NCBI RefSeq assembly: GCF_028372415.1
Contig: NC_092874.1
Span: 331,966,651-332,030,650 of the forward strand
DNA: 64,000 bases
DNA from: Notamacropus eugenii
Taxonomy: Eukaryota; Chordata; Mammalia; Diprotodontia; Macropodidae
Reading direction: 5' to 3'
Numbering within the stretch: the first letter of the stretch is position 1; every line of letters begins with the position of its first letter. The notes under the pieces were generated by a model. It was given only the letters and a program-made list of their open reading frames with translations, searched no databases and was not told the origin of the DNA. The position numbers and the translations under genes were made by a program. This document shows positions 34,601 through 49,600 of this stretch, piece after piece.

Positions 34601-37600
34601 ATACATTCTGGCCACATGAGTGTGGTCAGTCATTTGGCCTCTGTCCCAGAGACTGTAGGTTGTCGAACAGTTGTGTTCATGAATTAGCAGGAGGAGTTTC
34701 TCCTTATCAGGAAGAGTTCTCTATACCAATAAAATCATGGAGGGAGTGAGGGTTGCATGCACATGTTTATGTGTGTGGATATGGGTGCAAACGTGCACAT
34801 GGACATTGAAAGGAGAGTAAAGTACACTCAACCCTAAATGTATTATGTACTTATACGGTGATAAGTATTGTTTTTAACTTACTAAGATTGTATTTGTCCT
34901 ATTTTCCTAGATTGAAGGATTCTCATTGAACAAACTAGCAAATTTTAACCTTAAAGAAGTTGAAAATGATTTGGTGGTTTGGGAACAGATTACTTCTGCA
35001 AGAGATGATGAATCATCTAAGGAAACATCTTTTAAAAGAGGAAAGGTCAGAACTTGTTTTTATCTACTTTCATTATTAAATGGAAAAACTGTCAGTTTTT
35101 AATTAACCAAGAGGTGATTTTTCAGATTTCTACCATATTCCCTTATTGCTTATTTTCATTGCTTGATTATTTTTGATAGAGGATGAGAAGCAGAGGGAGA
35201 ATTCAAATAACAGACCAATGTATTTAAGACAGTAATGAGAGAAGTGTCACAAGGCAATTCAAGATTAATTTTCTTACATTTCCCCTATAATGTCATGGTT
35301 AACATAGCAACAGTCATTTGGATTTAGAACCAGGACTAAGATGATTTAGAACCAAGACTAGAGAGCACAGGGAAAATCCGGGTTCCATGCTCAGTTTGGT
35401 TACAAATTTTAACTTGGTTAAAGTTCTTTTTTTTCCTGAGGTGAAATGAGATTGCCTGGAGGCACAACTCTTGACTCTTGGGTTGAAGTAATGAAATCTG
35501 TAAATAATAGCAGAAATGCATAAACATTCCTTGAAGAAGCTTTCTGAAAAGAAACATGACATAATGAATAGAACTCCCATTTCAAAATTAGGAAGACCTC
35601 TGTTCAAAAATTACCTCTGACATAGACTAGATATATTACCCTGGATAACTTGCTTTAACCTCTCATTGACTCAGAAAATACTTAAGACTTAGTTACAGAG
35701 CAGGTACCACTAATCTTCACTGGTAGAGAGAATCCCCTATGTCAACTGAAAAAGCTTTCCTTACAGCTTCCTTTATCAGTCCTTTCAGCCTTCATGTTTA
35801 ACTTCAATAAAAGGTTTGTGCAAAAAGAGATGAAAAATAGTAAAATGTTATTTGTTATTCAAATCCCTGATTGCATAATATTTGTGGCTTACATAGTTTC
35901 CTGCCTTCTACTTTTGTCACCTGCTAAAATGATTTCCCAGTTTTGAAACACCAGTCTTCCGTAATGTTTTTTGAATATCAAAGTATAGCTTCTCCTGACA
36001 TGTTTAAAATTGCAGTGTATAGCAAAATGAGATTTGGAGAAACAGACAAGTAGAAAGTATACTACAAATTATAACAACTGTTAACTTGGGATCATAAAAA
36101 AACTTAGGTTCAAGTCCCACATCTAATAATACATAATGCCTGTGTAACCATGGGCAAGTCACATAACTCGTCAATGCTAAAGGCAACTCTCTTAAGTCAC
36201 AGATAAATTACTGATGTATATAGTTAGAGTTTCAGCATTAGGCATTCCTACACTGACAAAATTACAAACCTTGACCCAAAACACCCAGAACAGTTATATT
36301 AAGAGTCCTAGTATTTCTAATCACAAAAGGTCCCTAAGGTCATCTAATCTAAAGCATGCTAGAAGGGTCCATCCCCTCCTACAGCATCCTGAAAAAGCAG
36401 TCTTTCAATCTCTGCTTGATTGAAATGATTCTGTTTATAGGAAACTCACTACATAAGGCAGTCCATTCCACTTCTAAGTAGTTCTAATTCTTAGGAAATT
36501 TTCTTTATATCGAACCAAAATTTGCCTACCTGTAACTTCCATCCATTGTTCCTAGTTCTTCCCAATGGGACAATCCTACAGTATTTGAAATACTTGAAAA
36601 AAACCAAAAGGACAGTAATAATAAAAACTTAAATACTTGAATTGGAGGGGTTTTGTACGAACTGGACAGCTAAACTATGGCTTTGCTTCTTAATATACAG
36701 ACAGAATTTTGTATTCTTGAGACTGCCTATCATAATGAGGCTAATGGATTGAAAGTTAATAGACATGCTTCTTGTGCTCTGGACATTTTATATCTTTGTA
36801 CCTTGGTTTCTTCATCTTTAAAGTTGGAATAGTTTCTAATACCATGTAATTTTAAAGTTCTATAACAGAAAATCCTTGTATTTTCTTTAAATGAATATAT
36901 CCAGATATATGTATGTTTTAAAATCCAAACCTTTGACATCAGAATTACCTGGCATCAAAACTAAATATCCAGTCATAAATATGGTATCGTTATAAATCTA
37001 CATAGTCTGGGATCCTGTACTCTTTCCTTTTTTTCCAGTATCCACTTGAGGGGTATTGATAGCTTAGGTGGGGGCAGAACTGAGAATGTTAGCATCTCTT
37101 ACATAATCCTTGCTACCTTCACTACATTTCATCAGTTGGAAGTAGCAAATATGCCTGATGTATCAGTGGTGAGTGACGCAGGAGAAGGTGTTGAGAGACT
37201 GCCCGTGTAATAGTTGACATGCTAGCAATTTAGTGTTTACAAAGGACTTTAAACATACTTCACATTTCTCATTGAATCCTGGCTCACAGCAACCCTGTGA
37301 GGCAAGAGTACTGTCATTCATATTGTTCTCATTTTATAGTTAGGAAATTGAGACTGAAAGAATTTGCCTGTGGCACAAGACAAGTAAATATCAAAGGCAG
37401 GATTATCAAGCCAGATCTCTCCTAACTCCAGTTCCATTTTCCTTCCCACTGCTCCATGCTGTCATGATAAGATTTTAAGTATAATAAAAACCAATTACTG
37501 ATACATAGTTTAATTTTTTTGTAGTCAGTTCAAGCTTCCTGCGAAAGGATTTTCACACTCAGACTTTTCCTTAGATTTCATTTTGCTAGAACAGAATCTG

Positions 37601-40600
37601 TATAATTTTGTTTTATCTGATTATTTGGACATATATATAATAATGAAAATTTCTTCTTTTTGCTATTAATAGGTTCCCTTGGTATTTGACTTAGACAGCC
37701 AGTGTTCTGCACCAGTTGGGCAGCTTTGGGTGGAATTGCTTCGTTTCTATGCTTTAGAATTTAATTTGGGCGATTTGGTTATCAGTATACGTGCCAAGGA
37801 AGCTATATCTCGTGAAGCAAAGGATTGGCCCAAAAAGCGCATTGCTGTGGAAGGTATCCAGATTTTTCATCTTAAAAAAAACTAAAAACAAGTGTAGATC
37901 TAACAGCATGTACTTTATTTCAGTCTTCTTTTATCGCCTTCATACAAGGTGTACCAGAACCCAGCAGTAAACAGTCAGAATCCTCCTTGTACTAGAGCTC
38001 TACATGTCATGCAGCTCAGTATAGTCTCATGCTTAGATCTCAGTTTTTAAAAACTGTAGTACAGGCATTATCCTAATTATACAGTCATTAAATGTAAATG
38101 ATTCCTTGAAGTTTAAAAAACCTGACTATAAATCTTTACTTCTAGGTTCAGTTTACTCCATTTTATATTAATTGATTAGTTTCATGGACTCCAGCAGTTT
38201 GCAGACATGATGTATTGTTATGAAGCCTCCAGCAGTATTTAAAATATGCATATATTATCTTACATAGGGCTTATTAAACCAAATCTATGTTGCAGTGAAA
38301 CACACTGATATATTCAGTAGGCATTGGAAGGTGGGCTGGCCTCTTAATCCATTTTCAACTTTTAGAAGTTAGGCTGTTCCATAGTTGAAGCTCATATAGA
38401 AATCTAAATTTTGCCCCTTTAAAAACATTTTTAAGAACTTCCTCATAATTGTTAACTGAAGGAATCTTCAGTATGAAATTCCCTTATTTTTGCTTGATTT
38501 TTTTTTTCAAGCTTTATGTTGCATAAGAGGGTTTTTTGCATTTTGCATAAAATTCTGTGTGCAGTCATGGGGATCTCACATTTTTAAACCCTCCCCTGCA
38601 GTTTCTCTGGCTCAGCTCTTCTGGCCAATTGCCTACCCTGCTGGAGTTTTAGGGGAGGAGAGCAGATTGTGAGAAGTGGTGTCTCCTCCTCGTGCCTCCC
38701 TCTCACCCCTGGAATTCAGTCCAGCCAGTTCAGTGATGGGGCTTCACAGGGCGGAAGAGTGGAGGTAAGCTTTATAAAGTGACTGGCTGAGTGGGGGAGG
38801 CAGAGCACTCAGCAGAGCCTTCCAGTGTAGGAAGTAGTCCCTCAAGGCTTAAGAGCCAGGTTGATCATTTCTTTTCCACTGCCACAATCATACAGCTAGA
38901 TAAGGAAGGGATATACCAGTGCTGTGCAAGGTGGGTTGGTTATAAGAGAGAATTGTGATACTTCGAGTTTCTTCATGTGAGGGATTTCTTCATGTGAGAG
39001 GTGACATTTTCCCCTCTATCTTGACTCCCAAATGAAAACAGTCACACTGAAGAAATAGGATTCATTTTGCCTGGTTTATTGTTGCTTTTAATCTAAAATG
39101 CGCTGATTGTTTTCAAGGTAAAATAAAGATGTTGCATTTTTTGTTGTTACAGATCCGTACTCCATTAAGAGGAATGTGGCAAGAACCTTGAACAGTCAAC
39201 TGGTTTATGAATATATACTTCATTGTTTAAGAGCAACATATAAATATTTTGCTATCCCACACAAAAAAGCAGCCAAGACCAGTCCCCAGAAGCCTCCAAA
39301 TATAAATGTAGATGCATCTCAAACACCCAAATACGTCGAAGATGATGTAAAGCGTGACCCTGAAGTACAAATAATAAATAACAAAATCATGGTTGTGAGT
39401 GACTGTATCGATGCTCCCAATACTGTAGAAAGCTTCAAGACCCATCAGAGAAATACTGGAAAGATGTTTGATGGTTTTGAAAGCCCAGCAGAGGACTTAG
39501 GAGATGTTCAAGTTGGAATCAACCAAGGAGACTTGGATTGTATCATTGAAGAAGTAATTTTTGATGATTCTGAGGATTTCAAACCACACTGTGAGGAAAC
39601 AGAAAGTGGAAATGATGAAGATGAGGAGGAGGAGGAGGAGGAAGATCCTGATATAAGACAAGACTGGGAGAAAAATTTGGCAACTATGGATCAAGAATTA
39701 GATGATGACAGTGAAAATGGAGAACTACTTGGCCATACCAATGACCTTGATATGGAGACTGACAGCATTTCAGATTTAGAGAGTTTCCAAAACATTACAA
39801 TAACTGAAAGGGATGACTTTGTTACTGTGCATGACAAGGCTGACATGGATGGGGAAAGCACAGAAGGTACAGATGAACTGGAAGACTCAAACAAGGCTAC
39901 ACATTCAGTACAGGGCCAGACATCAGGAATCACTAATTCAGATGATGAGGAAGAGGATGAAGAAGAAGCCAGGCATACCATCAATGAAAGGGACAATATT
40001 ACTATACAGGATGAGCTGGACACATATACTGGATATGGAAATGAGGATGCCCTCTCTGAAGAGGATGGATTAGTTGTTCCTGTTAAATATGAAGATTTGA
40101 AAGAAGTTAGAAAAAATATAGATGAACCCTTGCTAATAGAATTAAATGAAAAACACCCTCTTAAGGAAGAAAAAGTCTATGAGGAAGATTCAACTGTAGA
40201 TCATTCAGACTTATTCTATGAATTTAGTAAGCCTGTCTTCACCAAGGGCAAGGTAAAAAAATTTAACTTCCAAAGTAACAGCTTGAATTTTTTTTTTAAT
40301 TTTGTGTATATTAATTTAATTTTCATTTCATAGAACAGGCTTGCTAAACTGATTGGTAGTGATTGATTTCATTTGATCTTTAAGCCCAACTTGATTAACT
40401 AGGCTTCTTCCTAGGTTTTAGCATTCCCCCAGTTTCCTGCCCAAAACTATTAAAAGTTGCTAACTGTTCCAGCTGTATCATACCATACCCCACCCCTGAT
40501 AATGATGACACTTTGAGAAAATAAAAAGTAGAATATTTTGCTAGAAAAGGTTAGGAACTCCCATATTAGAAACTGCATTTAAGTCTTTTTGCTTTTCCCT

Positions 40601-43600
40601 TTCATGTAGCCTCCTACTGTAGTATGTAGTTTGTGCAAGCGAGAGGGCCATCTAAAGAAGGATTGCCCTGAAGACTTCAAAAAAATTGAACTGGATCCTT
40701 TGCCACCATTAACACCCAGATTTTCAAATATCTTAGATCAAGTTTGCATCCAGTGTTACAGTAAGTTATCAACATTTCTTACTAATTTCTAGGAACATTA
40801 AAGTAGGCGTCAAAAAATTGCCAAACTAGGAGATGGCTTAAGATATGAGAAATATCCATATCTGTTTATCAGTCCTGACTTATTTTAATTTCTAACTGTT
40901 CTGGTATTGTGTTCATTATAAAGATTCATTAGATCTTTAGGGTTCCAAGTTTCAACTGAGAGAAATAAAATACAGAGAATCTTGTGATAATATTTTCACT
41001 TTAAGCATTATAAATAAAAGTAGGTATCCAGCTAGTCAAAGCAGTTTCTTTGTTTTACCACCATTTTTTAATTAATAGAAATCTGTTTTTATCTCCCTCT
41101 CATCCCACCACACACCTGCCCTCTTCCCCCCCCATCCCTCAGACAAACAGAAAAAGCCTTGTAACAGATACGAATAGTCGAGCCAAACAAATGTCCACAT
41201 TGGATATGTCCAAAAAATATATTTCATTCTGTTGTACTCTGAGTCCAGTCACCTCTCTGAAAAGAAGTGGGTAACCTTCTTCATCATCAGTCCCCTGAAA
41301 TAAGTGAAGGTTGTTCAGAGCTCTCAAGTCTTTGAAAGCTAACGGACCATCTTAACAAAATAATGTCTTGAAAGTTTCAGGCTGATCTATCAAAGCCATC
41401 CTTATTTTTAACCATACCAAAATATAGTTTCTCTTGAAAAGATAATTTCAGAATTTCTTTTTTTTTTAATTTCAGTAATTCTTAGTAATTTATTGTGACT
41501 TTCTTAACTTCTGAGATCTGGCTATGTTTTTTTCTGTGATCACATTGCTTCTATAATAGTGTTATTCACATAGAGATGCTTAGAAATTTGGGGATGAGGA
41601 GAATTGTTTTTTAATGAAAGTTTGGTTCTACTTCTTGGGCAAAATTTTGAAAGCTCTTTGACAATTGTTTCTGTTTATTTTAAACAGAGGATTTTTCTGC
41701 AACTGCTTTAGAAGATCAAGCTCGTGAACATATTCGGCAAAACCTGGAAAGTTTCATAAGACAAGAGTTTCCAGGTAAGGTTATTTATATGGTTATTTAT
41801 GTATTTTTTTCATAGCTTAACATTTCTAGAAGACCAATAATTTTGTTCCAGACTTACTGACTTAGAGAAAAATAAATGATGTGATTGGTGCTGTAGCTTG
41901 ATGTTCAAAATTGTAGCATACCAGTAGTTTGAGTATTGAAATCTTGTTTTTATTAACAAATGCCATGCATATATTTTGTTTCCATTTGAAGTTTCAATCA
42001 AATTTAAAATCACAGTTCAAAAATAATTTTTTCAAAGAAGTAGCAAACTTAATAACTATAGATGTAGGGAGATGCTGTAGATTTTATCTTGAAATTTATC
42101 TGTCCTAAGACTTTGACATTGACACAAATGGCTATTTTTCTTGCTTTATATAGTTTACCTTTAATAAAAGCAAATTTTGAGGTAAACAATAGATGGGATT
42201 GTAAAATAAACCAAAAGTTAAGAGAGACCAATATTTGTCCTCAGTGAGATTGTTAGTGAGTTGGGACCTTAATTTGTATATTTTATACTTTTGAAAGCTT
42301 TACTTCTAAATTTGTCCTTTTTTTACACAAAATAAGATATTTAATATTCTAATACCTAATTGCCCATTCTTGAGAATGCCTGTTTGAAAATAAAATGTCC
42401 TCAAAAAATTATTGACTATTTATAATATATTTCTAACAGGCACCAAATTGAGCTTATTTGGTTCTTCCAAAAATGGATTTGGGTTCAAACAGAGTGACCT
42501 GGACATCTGTATGACAATTGATGGACTTGAAACTTCTGAGGTAGAGTGTTGATGATGATGATGATGATGATGAAGATAATGATAAAGGAATCACAATTCC
42601 GTGGTACCTTTTGACTTACAGAACACTTCCTCATGATAATCCTGTGCAGTAGGCAGGGAAAAGATTGTTATCCCCAACGTATAGATGAGGAAACCAAGTC
42701 TCAGGGGCACAGTTTGCCCAGGTTCACAGTTAGCATGATCAGAACCAGGGTTCAAAGTCAGTTCTTTACTGAGTACTGGTCCAGTGTTTTTTCTCTTAAT
42801 ATTATGTGTCCCTGAGTGGTCATAGATAATTTGCATTTGTTATTGGTAATAGAAGTCAGAAAATTTCTTTCACCTGCAGAATGCTATACTTCAGTGTGGT
42901 ATTTTCCCAGATAATTAAAAATTGGGTGGTCCTTAGTTGCCTTGAATTGTTCACATCCTCAGAATTGCTAAAGCCACCAAGTTATTTTTGGCCATTCAGT
43001 GAAAGGTGGGGTGACTTGGATTTAAAGATATCAGACACTTACTCGTGTGTCACTTTGGGCTTAAACTTAATCTTGTTTCCCTCAGTTCCTCACCTGTAAT
43101 ATGAGCTAGAGAAGGAAATGGCAAACCACACCAAGAAAGCCCCAAATGGGGTCACAAAGAGTGGGAAATGATTGAATAACAAGTTAATTTCATTTGAAAC
43201 ACAATGAACTTTTTAAAAGCCTGTTTTTCCAGACCTGTGTTTCAAGATTTCAAGAAATCATAAATGGAAACTGCACAGGGCAAAAAAAAATTGTCCCACC
43301 TTTTTGAAAATGATGGATGGTTAAAATAAAGTAAAAAAATCTAGCCCTTAAACCCCAAAATTCTTACAAAATATAAGCTCCCAGGCAATCACCAGTCATC
43401 TTGACTTTTGTCTTGCCAGTGGACTTTGATTACTCTGGAGGAGAGAATGAGGCTGACGACTTTGTACAGCCCTGCCTCACTTAAATCCAATTCATGCTCC
43501 AGTCAAGATATCATCCTCCTGATCCTTTCTTGATCCTCTTCAAGAAAGAAGAAGAAACAACAACGTTAGAGGATTATAAGATATTCAGACTGATTTTTTA

Positions 43601-46600
43601 AATTCTCATTTCTGTACATCTTATTTTATCAACAAACATGTATTAAGCACTTATTATGTATTAGGGATACAAAGAAAAAAATTAAACAGTCTCTGCCCTC
43701 AAGGTGCTTATATCTTGTCATGGTTCTATCATTCAAACTCTGGTCTTCTGACTCCAAATCCATGAAATGAATTTGGGAATTTCTAAAGGTAATGGAAATT
43801 TTTATTTGTGCTATCATTTTAAGAAAAGCTCTTTAATATTGATATAATGATTTGCTATTTTTGTTCCAGGGATTAGATTGCATAAGAATGATTGAAGAAC
43901 TATCAAGAGTCCTCAAAAAACATTCAGGTACTCTATGAGCTAATTGGATTTTGCCTTCTCTTTAATAAACCTCTGAATTACCTACAATTTCAGCTACGTA
44001 GCATTGTGATTAAATAAAAATATTTTTGTTAGCGCAAATTTGCCATCTTGATACTTTTTTGCAAAAATATTCCATGTAATTAAACAAAAATAGTTTTTGC
44101 CTGTTTTAGGTGATTAGGAAACCTTCAAAGAGCTTGTGATATTTTGTGTGCTTCCTTCACTGACTTGTGTTTCAGTTCATTACAAGACAGGTACCAGAGA
44201 GGCATGGTATGTTAGTTTGGAATAGCTTATACTTTTACCTTCCTGGGGCTAAACGTAGTATGGAATTTGTTCATCTGAAATAAGTTTAAAGTGCCATCTG
44301 CTTGTCCTTAAATATTTAGCAATAGTTTAAAGTTTCCACTATTGTTATAAATAATACGGGTATACTTTTTTCCCTTCGTAAAAGTACATTGAACTGTTTT
44401 TTATACTTTTAGTTAAAGACAGGCATGGTTGTAATGCTTAAATTCATAGTGCATACACCTGCTATAAGAGTTAAAGTCTTCTTTTCCTTTGTATTCTTCA
44501 TTTCTAGGAGTTTGAATAAAGACTTTACCTGTCATTGGGGTAACTGGACAAATCTTAAATCTTTTCCTCCCCATGTTTCTAGTGGAATTGAAAGTTAGCG
44601 TGAGTGTCAGTTGGTTTTTCATATATGTACACAGACATAATTAGGTCTGATCATTGGGGAACCCAGAATTTATTTCAAATGGGGGAATATTTTTTACTTC
44701 CAGATAGTGTATATGAATTCCATAGGGTTATGATTTCTAGTAAGATGACATTTGATGAAATTATAAAACTTTCCCCATCCCAGAGGAACAAACTATGAAA
44801 AGTTTCTTCTTCCAGATTGATAAAGCTCTTGAAGAATTTCATTTGTAAATTTAAACTAGGCAACTGGCTGGGAGTATCAACTTACTTTGCAAATAAGCCA
44901 ACAAAGTTCAACAAATTTTGCATTGAATAATTTAATGTGAGCCATGGCCTATAATCAGTATTCCTTTACTCAAGAATTTCTTATCCAGACATTTAATATT
45001 AAAAGTTAAGAATGTATACAAAGTATATCACAAAGGAATGTGATGATGGCTCCAGAATCCTGCTATTGATCAAATTTATAACATTCATTCTTAATACAAA
45101 TAATTATAATACACTTGCTATGTGCAAAGGTTCTAGGAATATATGCAAAGAAATGTAATCATAGAATCACAAATTTAGAGCTAGAAGAAACCTCAGAACC
45201 CCCTCATTTTACAACCAAGGCAACTAAGGGCCAGAGATTTGCCCAGTTATTCAGTATCTGAAATAAGAGGGTTATTTTCTTGAGGGAACTTATGTTCTAA
45301 TAGTGAGGCTATAACATGTTCCCCGCTAACTGTAGTACAAGGTAGAGTGCGATGAGAGCAAAGGAGTCATCCAAATGGTGCTACTCGAAATATGGAAAGG
45401 AAAAGTCATTTTAGTTGCAATGGTCAAGACAGACTTTATGGAGGATATGCTGGTAGAGGAGGTAGGCCTTGAAAGAAGAGAATTTCAAAAGGTAGATGGG
45501 AAGGGAGTATTTTCCAGGCTCAAAGGCCAGCTTGTACCAATGCCAAAAGGGAGAGGAGAGTAGTAAGGGCAGTGAGTAGCTGATGGTCTATTTTAGCTAG
45601 ATTTTTATGTGAAGTAAAGTGAACCATAGGAAGGAAGGTAGATTAAGAACAGATTGTATAGGATCCGACTCCATGTTAAAAAAATAGGCAGTGGAGAGCC
45701 AATGAAAGTTTTTGATCAGAAATATGGTATGGTCAAATTCATACATTAGGTAGAAGAAATAATTTAGTGAATGATACTGAAAAGGAGCAGGCCGGTAGGA
45801 AGGGAAGTAGGACAGAGCATTGTAATGGACATCAGTAAGGAGGGAGTGGTTAGCAGTATCAGTGCAACCAAAAAATTAAGATTGAAGGTTGAGGGTGTTA
45901 TTGGATATGGCAATTAAGAGGTTGCTGATTCCTTTGGAAAAAAATGGTTGTAGAGTGGTGGAAACAGAAGCCAGATCGCCGAAGTTTGAGAAGTGATTTG
46001 GTGGTCAAGGAAAAGAGCAAATATAATCTATCCTTTCTAGAAAGTAAGTAGTAAGGAGGGTGGGGGGAAGAGGAACAGAGATGGAGAGAGGATGTTCATC
46101 AGATGATGGGGGTGGCTGTGTTTTTGTTTTCTTTAAGAAAAGAAACTTACTGTTATAGACAAAGGTAAAGGAGCTGGGAGAAAGGGAGAGATCAAAGATG
46201 AAGTTATTCAAGCAAGGTTTGGGAGGATTCAGGAAGGGATGGGCTCAAAGGAACTAAAGAGATTTGAAATGATTAACTTTTTATTCATTTCACCAGTTTT
46301 CATTGAGTGCCTACTATGCATAAATTCCTATAATAACCACTGGAGGGAGAGGGGGCTACAAAAGAAATGTCAGCGTGGTCCTTCTTATGGTTCTTGTCAT
46401 CTTAACAGTCTCATGGAGGAGGCAGAGCACATGAAAAATGAGCATCAGCCTGTGTGCAGTTATACTGGTAAGAGTTCAGAGAGGAGAGGAACTCCATTAT
46501 GGAATGAAACTGCACGGTCTCAGAAGAGTCATGAAGGTGATAGGGCTTGAAATGGAAAAGAGGTTAAAGAAAAGTATTCCAGGGTGAATGGAACAAGAAT

Positions 46601-49600
46601 GATAACCTTAGTGGTTACTCAGCACACACTTAATAAATATTAGACACCAGGCTTTGGAAATAGGAGGAAAGGTAAAAGTCATCTGGAGCTTTCCAGGAGC
46701 TTACACTGTAACAGGGGAGGCAACATGCAAATAAATAGATACGTATCCAGAGTAGGTGGAACAGAGGGAAAAGTTCTAGCACCTGGATGGACCAGGAAAG
46801 GTATCCTGTAAAAAATAGCATTTGGAGTGAGTTTTGAAGGAAACCAGGGATCCTAAGAGGCAGAGATGAGGAAGAAAGCATTCTGGGCATCAGGACAACC
46901 ATTGCAGGGACATGAAGGCAGGAAGTGAAGTGTCATGTTTGAGGAACAGCAAGGAGGGCATATAACTGGATCATAGAATCTATGGAAGGGGGGAGTGAAG
47001 TGTTAGGAGACTGGAAAGTCGAAAGGAACTAAGCTGTAAAGAGTTCTGAATATCAGACAAAGAATGTTTGATCCTGGAGGTAAAAGGGAGCTATTGAATT
47101 GTCTTGAGTAGCGGTGAATGACATGGTCAGATTTATACTTTAAGAAAATCACTTTGGCAGCTGAGTGAATGACGGACTGCAGTGGGGAGAGCCTTGAGAC
47201 AGTAGAGAGAAGGAGATTTATAGCAGAGACATTGTCAGAGGTTAAACTAATTAGATATATAGAGGAATGAGGTGAGGATGACACTAAGGTGGCAAAGATG
47301 GTTGTGCCCTGGATAGCAGTATAATAGGAAAGTAAAGAAGGTGGTTTTGCTTGAAAAAGTATTAAATTCTGTCTTGGAAATGTTGGGTTTGAGATATCTA
47401 CAGGACATTAAATTCAAAATGTCCAGCAAGCAGTTGGAACTGGGGCTCAGAAGAGAGGCTAGAACATCTAAGAATCATCTGCATGTAGATGGTATCAGAA
47501 TCCAGGAAAGCTGGGAGAATACCAAGTAATATTGCATAGAGGGAAAAGAAAAGAGGACCCAACCTAAAGCTGTTAGTGAGCATAACATGAATGAGACTGA
47601 ATAAGAGCGTATCAGACAGAAGGACTAAAGGAGGACAGTGTCACAAAGACCCAGATGGAGAGTATTCAGGAGGGAGGTGATCAAGTGTCAGACACTGCAG
47701 AAGTCAAGAAGAATGAGAATTAAGAAAAGACCACTAGATTTTGCAAGTGAGTGACACCTGGTGATTTTGGAGGAAGCAGTTGGAGATAAATAATTAGGCT
47801 GGAAATCAGATTACAGTTTTAGAGGAAAGGAAGTAGAAGCAGATAGCATGGGCTTTTTCAGAGAGTTTAGCTGAAAAAAGGAGAGATTATAAGATGATAC
47901 CTAGCAGGATCAAGTGAGGATTTTTTAAGTTTGGACAGGAGGCAGACATGTTTTTAGGTAGCAGAGAAAGAGCCAATAGAGGAGAGATTGAAGATTAGAG
48001 ACAGAGAGTGGGGTTGACAGAGGATAGAGTCTGCTGAGTGGATGAGAAGGAGAGGTATCAAAGATGCATGTAGAAGAGTAGGTCTGCCTCTTCAGAGACA
48101 AGGCGAAGGAGAGTATGAGAGAGAACATTGTTAGAGGGGCTGTGAGATGAGGAAGAGGGGAAAAGAAGGATCTTTCAGTGAATGGCTTCAATTTCTTTGG
48201 TAAAATGTGTGTTTATAGTTAATAAGGTGAGCAGATAGGAATGCTGTAGGAGGCTTGCAGAGAGATGAGAAAGGTTGGAACAGCCACTGTGGAAAGTAAT
48301 AAAGAAAACCAATTAGGGTAAAGAAATGCCTTGCTACAGTGAAAGCCCGTTTAAGATTAGATAATGTAAATTTGTAGTGGACCCAATTAGCAACTTCTTC
48401 TAACTCCATCCAGCAGCATAGGAATAAGAGTGAAGGAGACAGATAGTGGAGTCATATAGGGTTGGGCTTTAGAAAGGCATAATCAATAACAGGGCAAGAG
48501 AGCAAGGGGTCGAAGAAGAGGAGGTAACATAGAACTAAACTGGTTCAACAAAGGGTGAAGACTGGGAAGGGAAGAGTGTTCCAAAAGACTCACCTGGCTG
48601 TTAGTAGATTCATTTGGAAAATTAGTGGGAGAAAAGAGCTTGAAAACTACATGCTTTAAGAGGAACATTGGCAAACTGGAGCGTATCCTGAGAAGGTTGA
48701 CCAGACTGATGAGGAAACTTAAAATTATATCCTATGAGGAATAGTTACACGAAGTAGTGGTGTATAGCTTAAAGAGAATGAAAGAGACATGATAACTGGA
48801 AGATTGGAGAGATATAGTAAACTGTTTGAAGATACTTGAAGAGTTGTGATTTGGAAGAGGGGCTGTACTCATCCGGTGTGGCTGCAGGTGGGAATGTTAG
48901 GACAGATCTTCAGAAGTTTCGGGGAAGTAGATTTTGGCTCAGTATAAAGAAGAATTTGGTAACAATTAGAGCTATGTAAAAGTGAAACAAGCTGCCTGGT
49001 AGTCCCAGTCACTGAAAATCTTTTTTGACAAGGAGAAGTATATTTATATTTTTTATATATTATATTTATATATTTTTATATAGGAAAAGTATATTTCAAG
49101 TAAGAGGTGGTCTACATCACCTCTGTGATCCCTTCTGTCTGTTACTGTAAATTCTCTGATCAGATTAAGTCATTTGAACTTAATCCTTAAAGTCTTGGGT
49201 AGTTATATAAAACCCTGTATAAATGTGAGTAGTAGTTGTTGAAGAGTTTCTTCACAGCAGAGTGTTTAAAGAAAATTCATCGTGCAGAATTCAGGATGAA
49301 TCAAATGATTAACAGAGAGACCAGTTGGAAGACTGTGCAGTAATCATTACAAGAGTTTATGGGTACAGTGACTAGAGTTGTAGATCTTAAAGTTGTATAT
49401 AGTTGGCTATAGTTGGAGGAGATAAAGAAACAGTGTGCCCCAGGTAATAAATGGGTGACTGGTAGTGCTTTGACCAAAATGTGGAAGCTGTAGAAGGGCT
49501 TTATTTTGGGAAGGAGTTCATGGTAAAAATATAACATCCATGTGGAAATTTCCACTAGGCAGTTGGAGGCACAGGACTAGAATTTCAACGGAAGATGGAG

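Larger units (their letters stand above)
32627..34910 (+). other. TUT7 intron 10
   Basis: Antisense L2 interrupted by a truncated L1, then a SINE. 32627-32765 and 34745-34910 hold nothing recognised. Confidence 0.65.
35046..37672 (+). other. TUT7 intron 11
   Basis: SINEs and a CR1/L3 fragment (listed). Nothing recognised in 35046-35550, 35760-36085, 36605-37220 or 37470-37672. Confidence 0.6.
42476..43567 (+). repeat. Intragenic duplication, parental copy (exon 16 and intron 16)
   Basis: Direct repeat partner of 30771-31927. Differences include an expanded GAT run just after the exon, loss of the SINE 5' half (only the SINE 3' part remains at about 43040-43190), and many substitutions. Both copies hold the MIR, SINE and antisense family B SINE, so the event came after those insertions. 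Confidence 0.9.
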
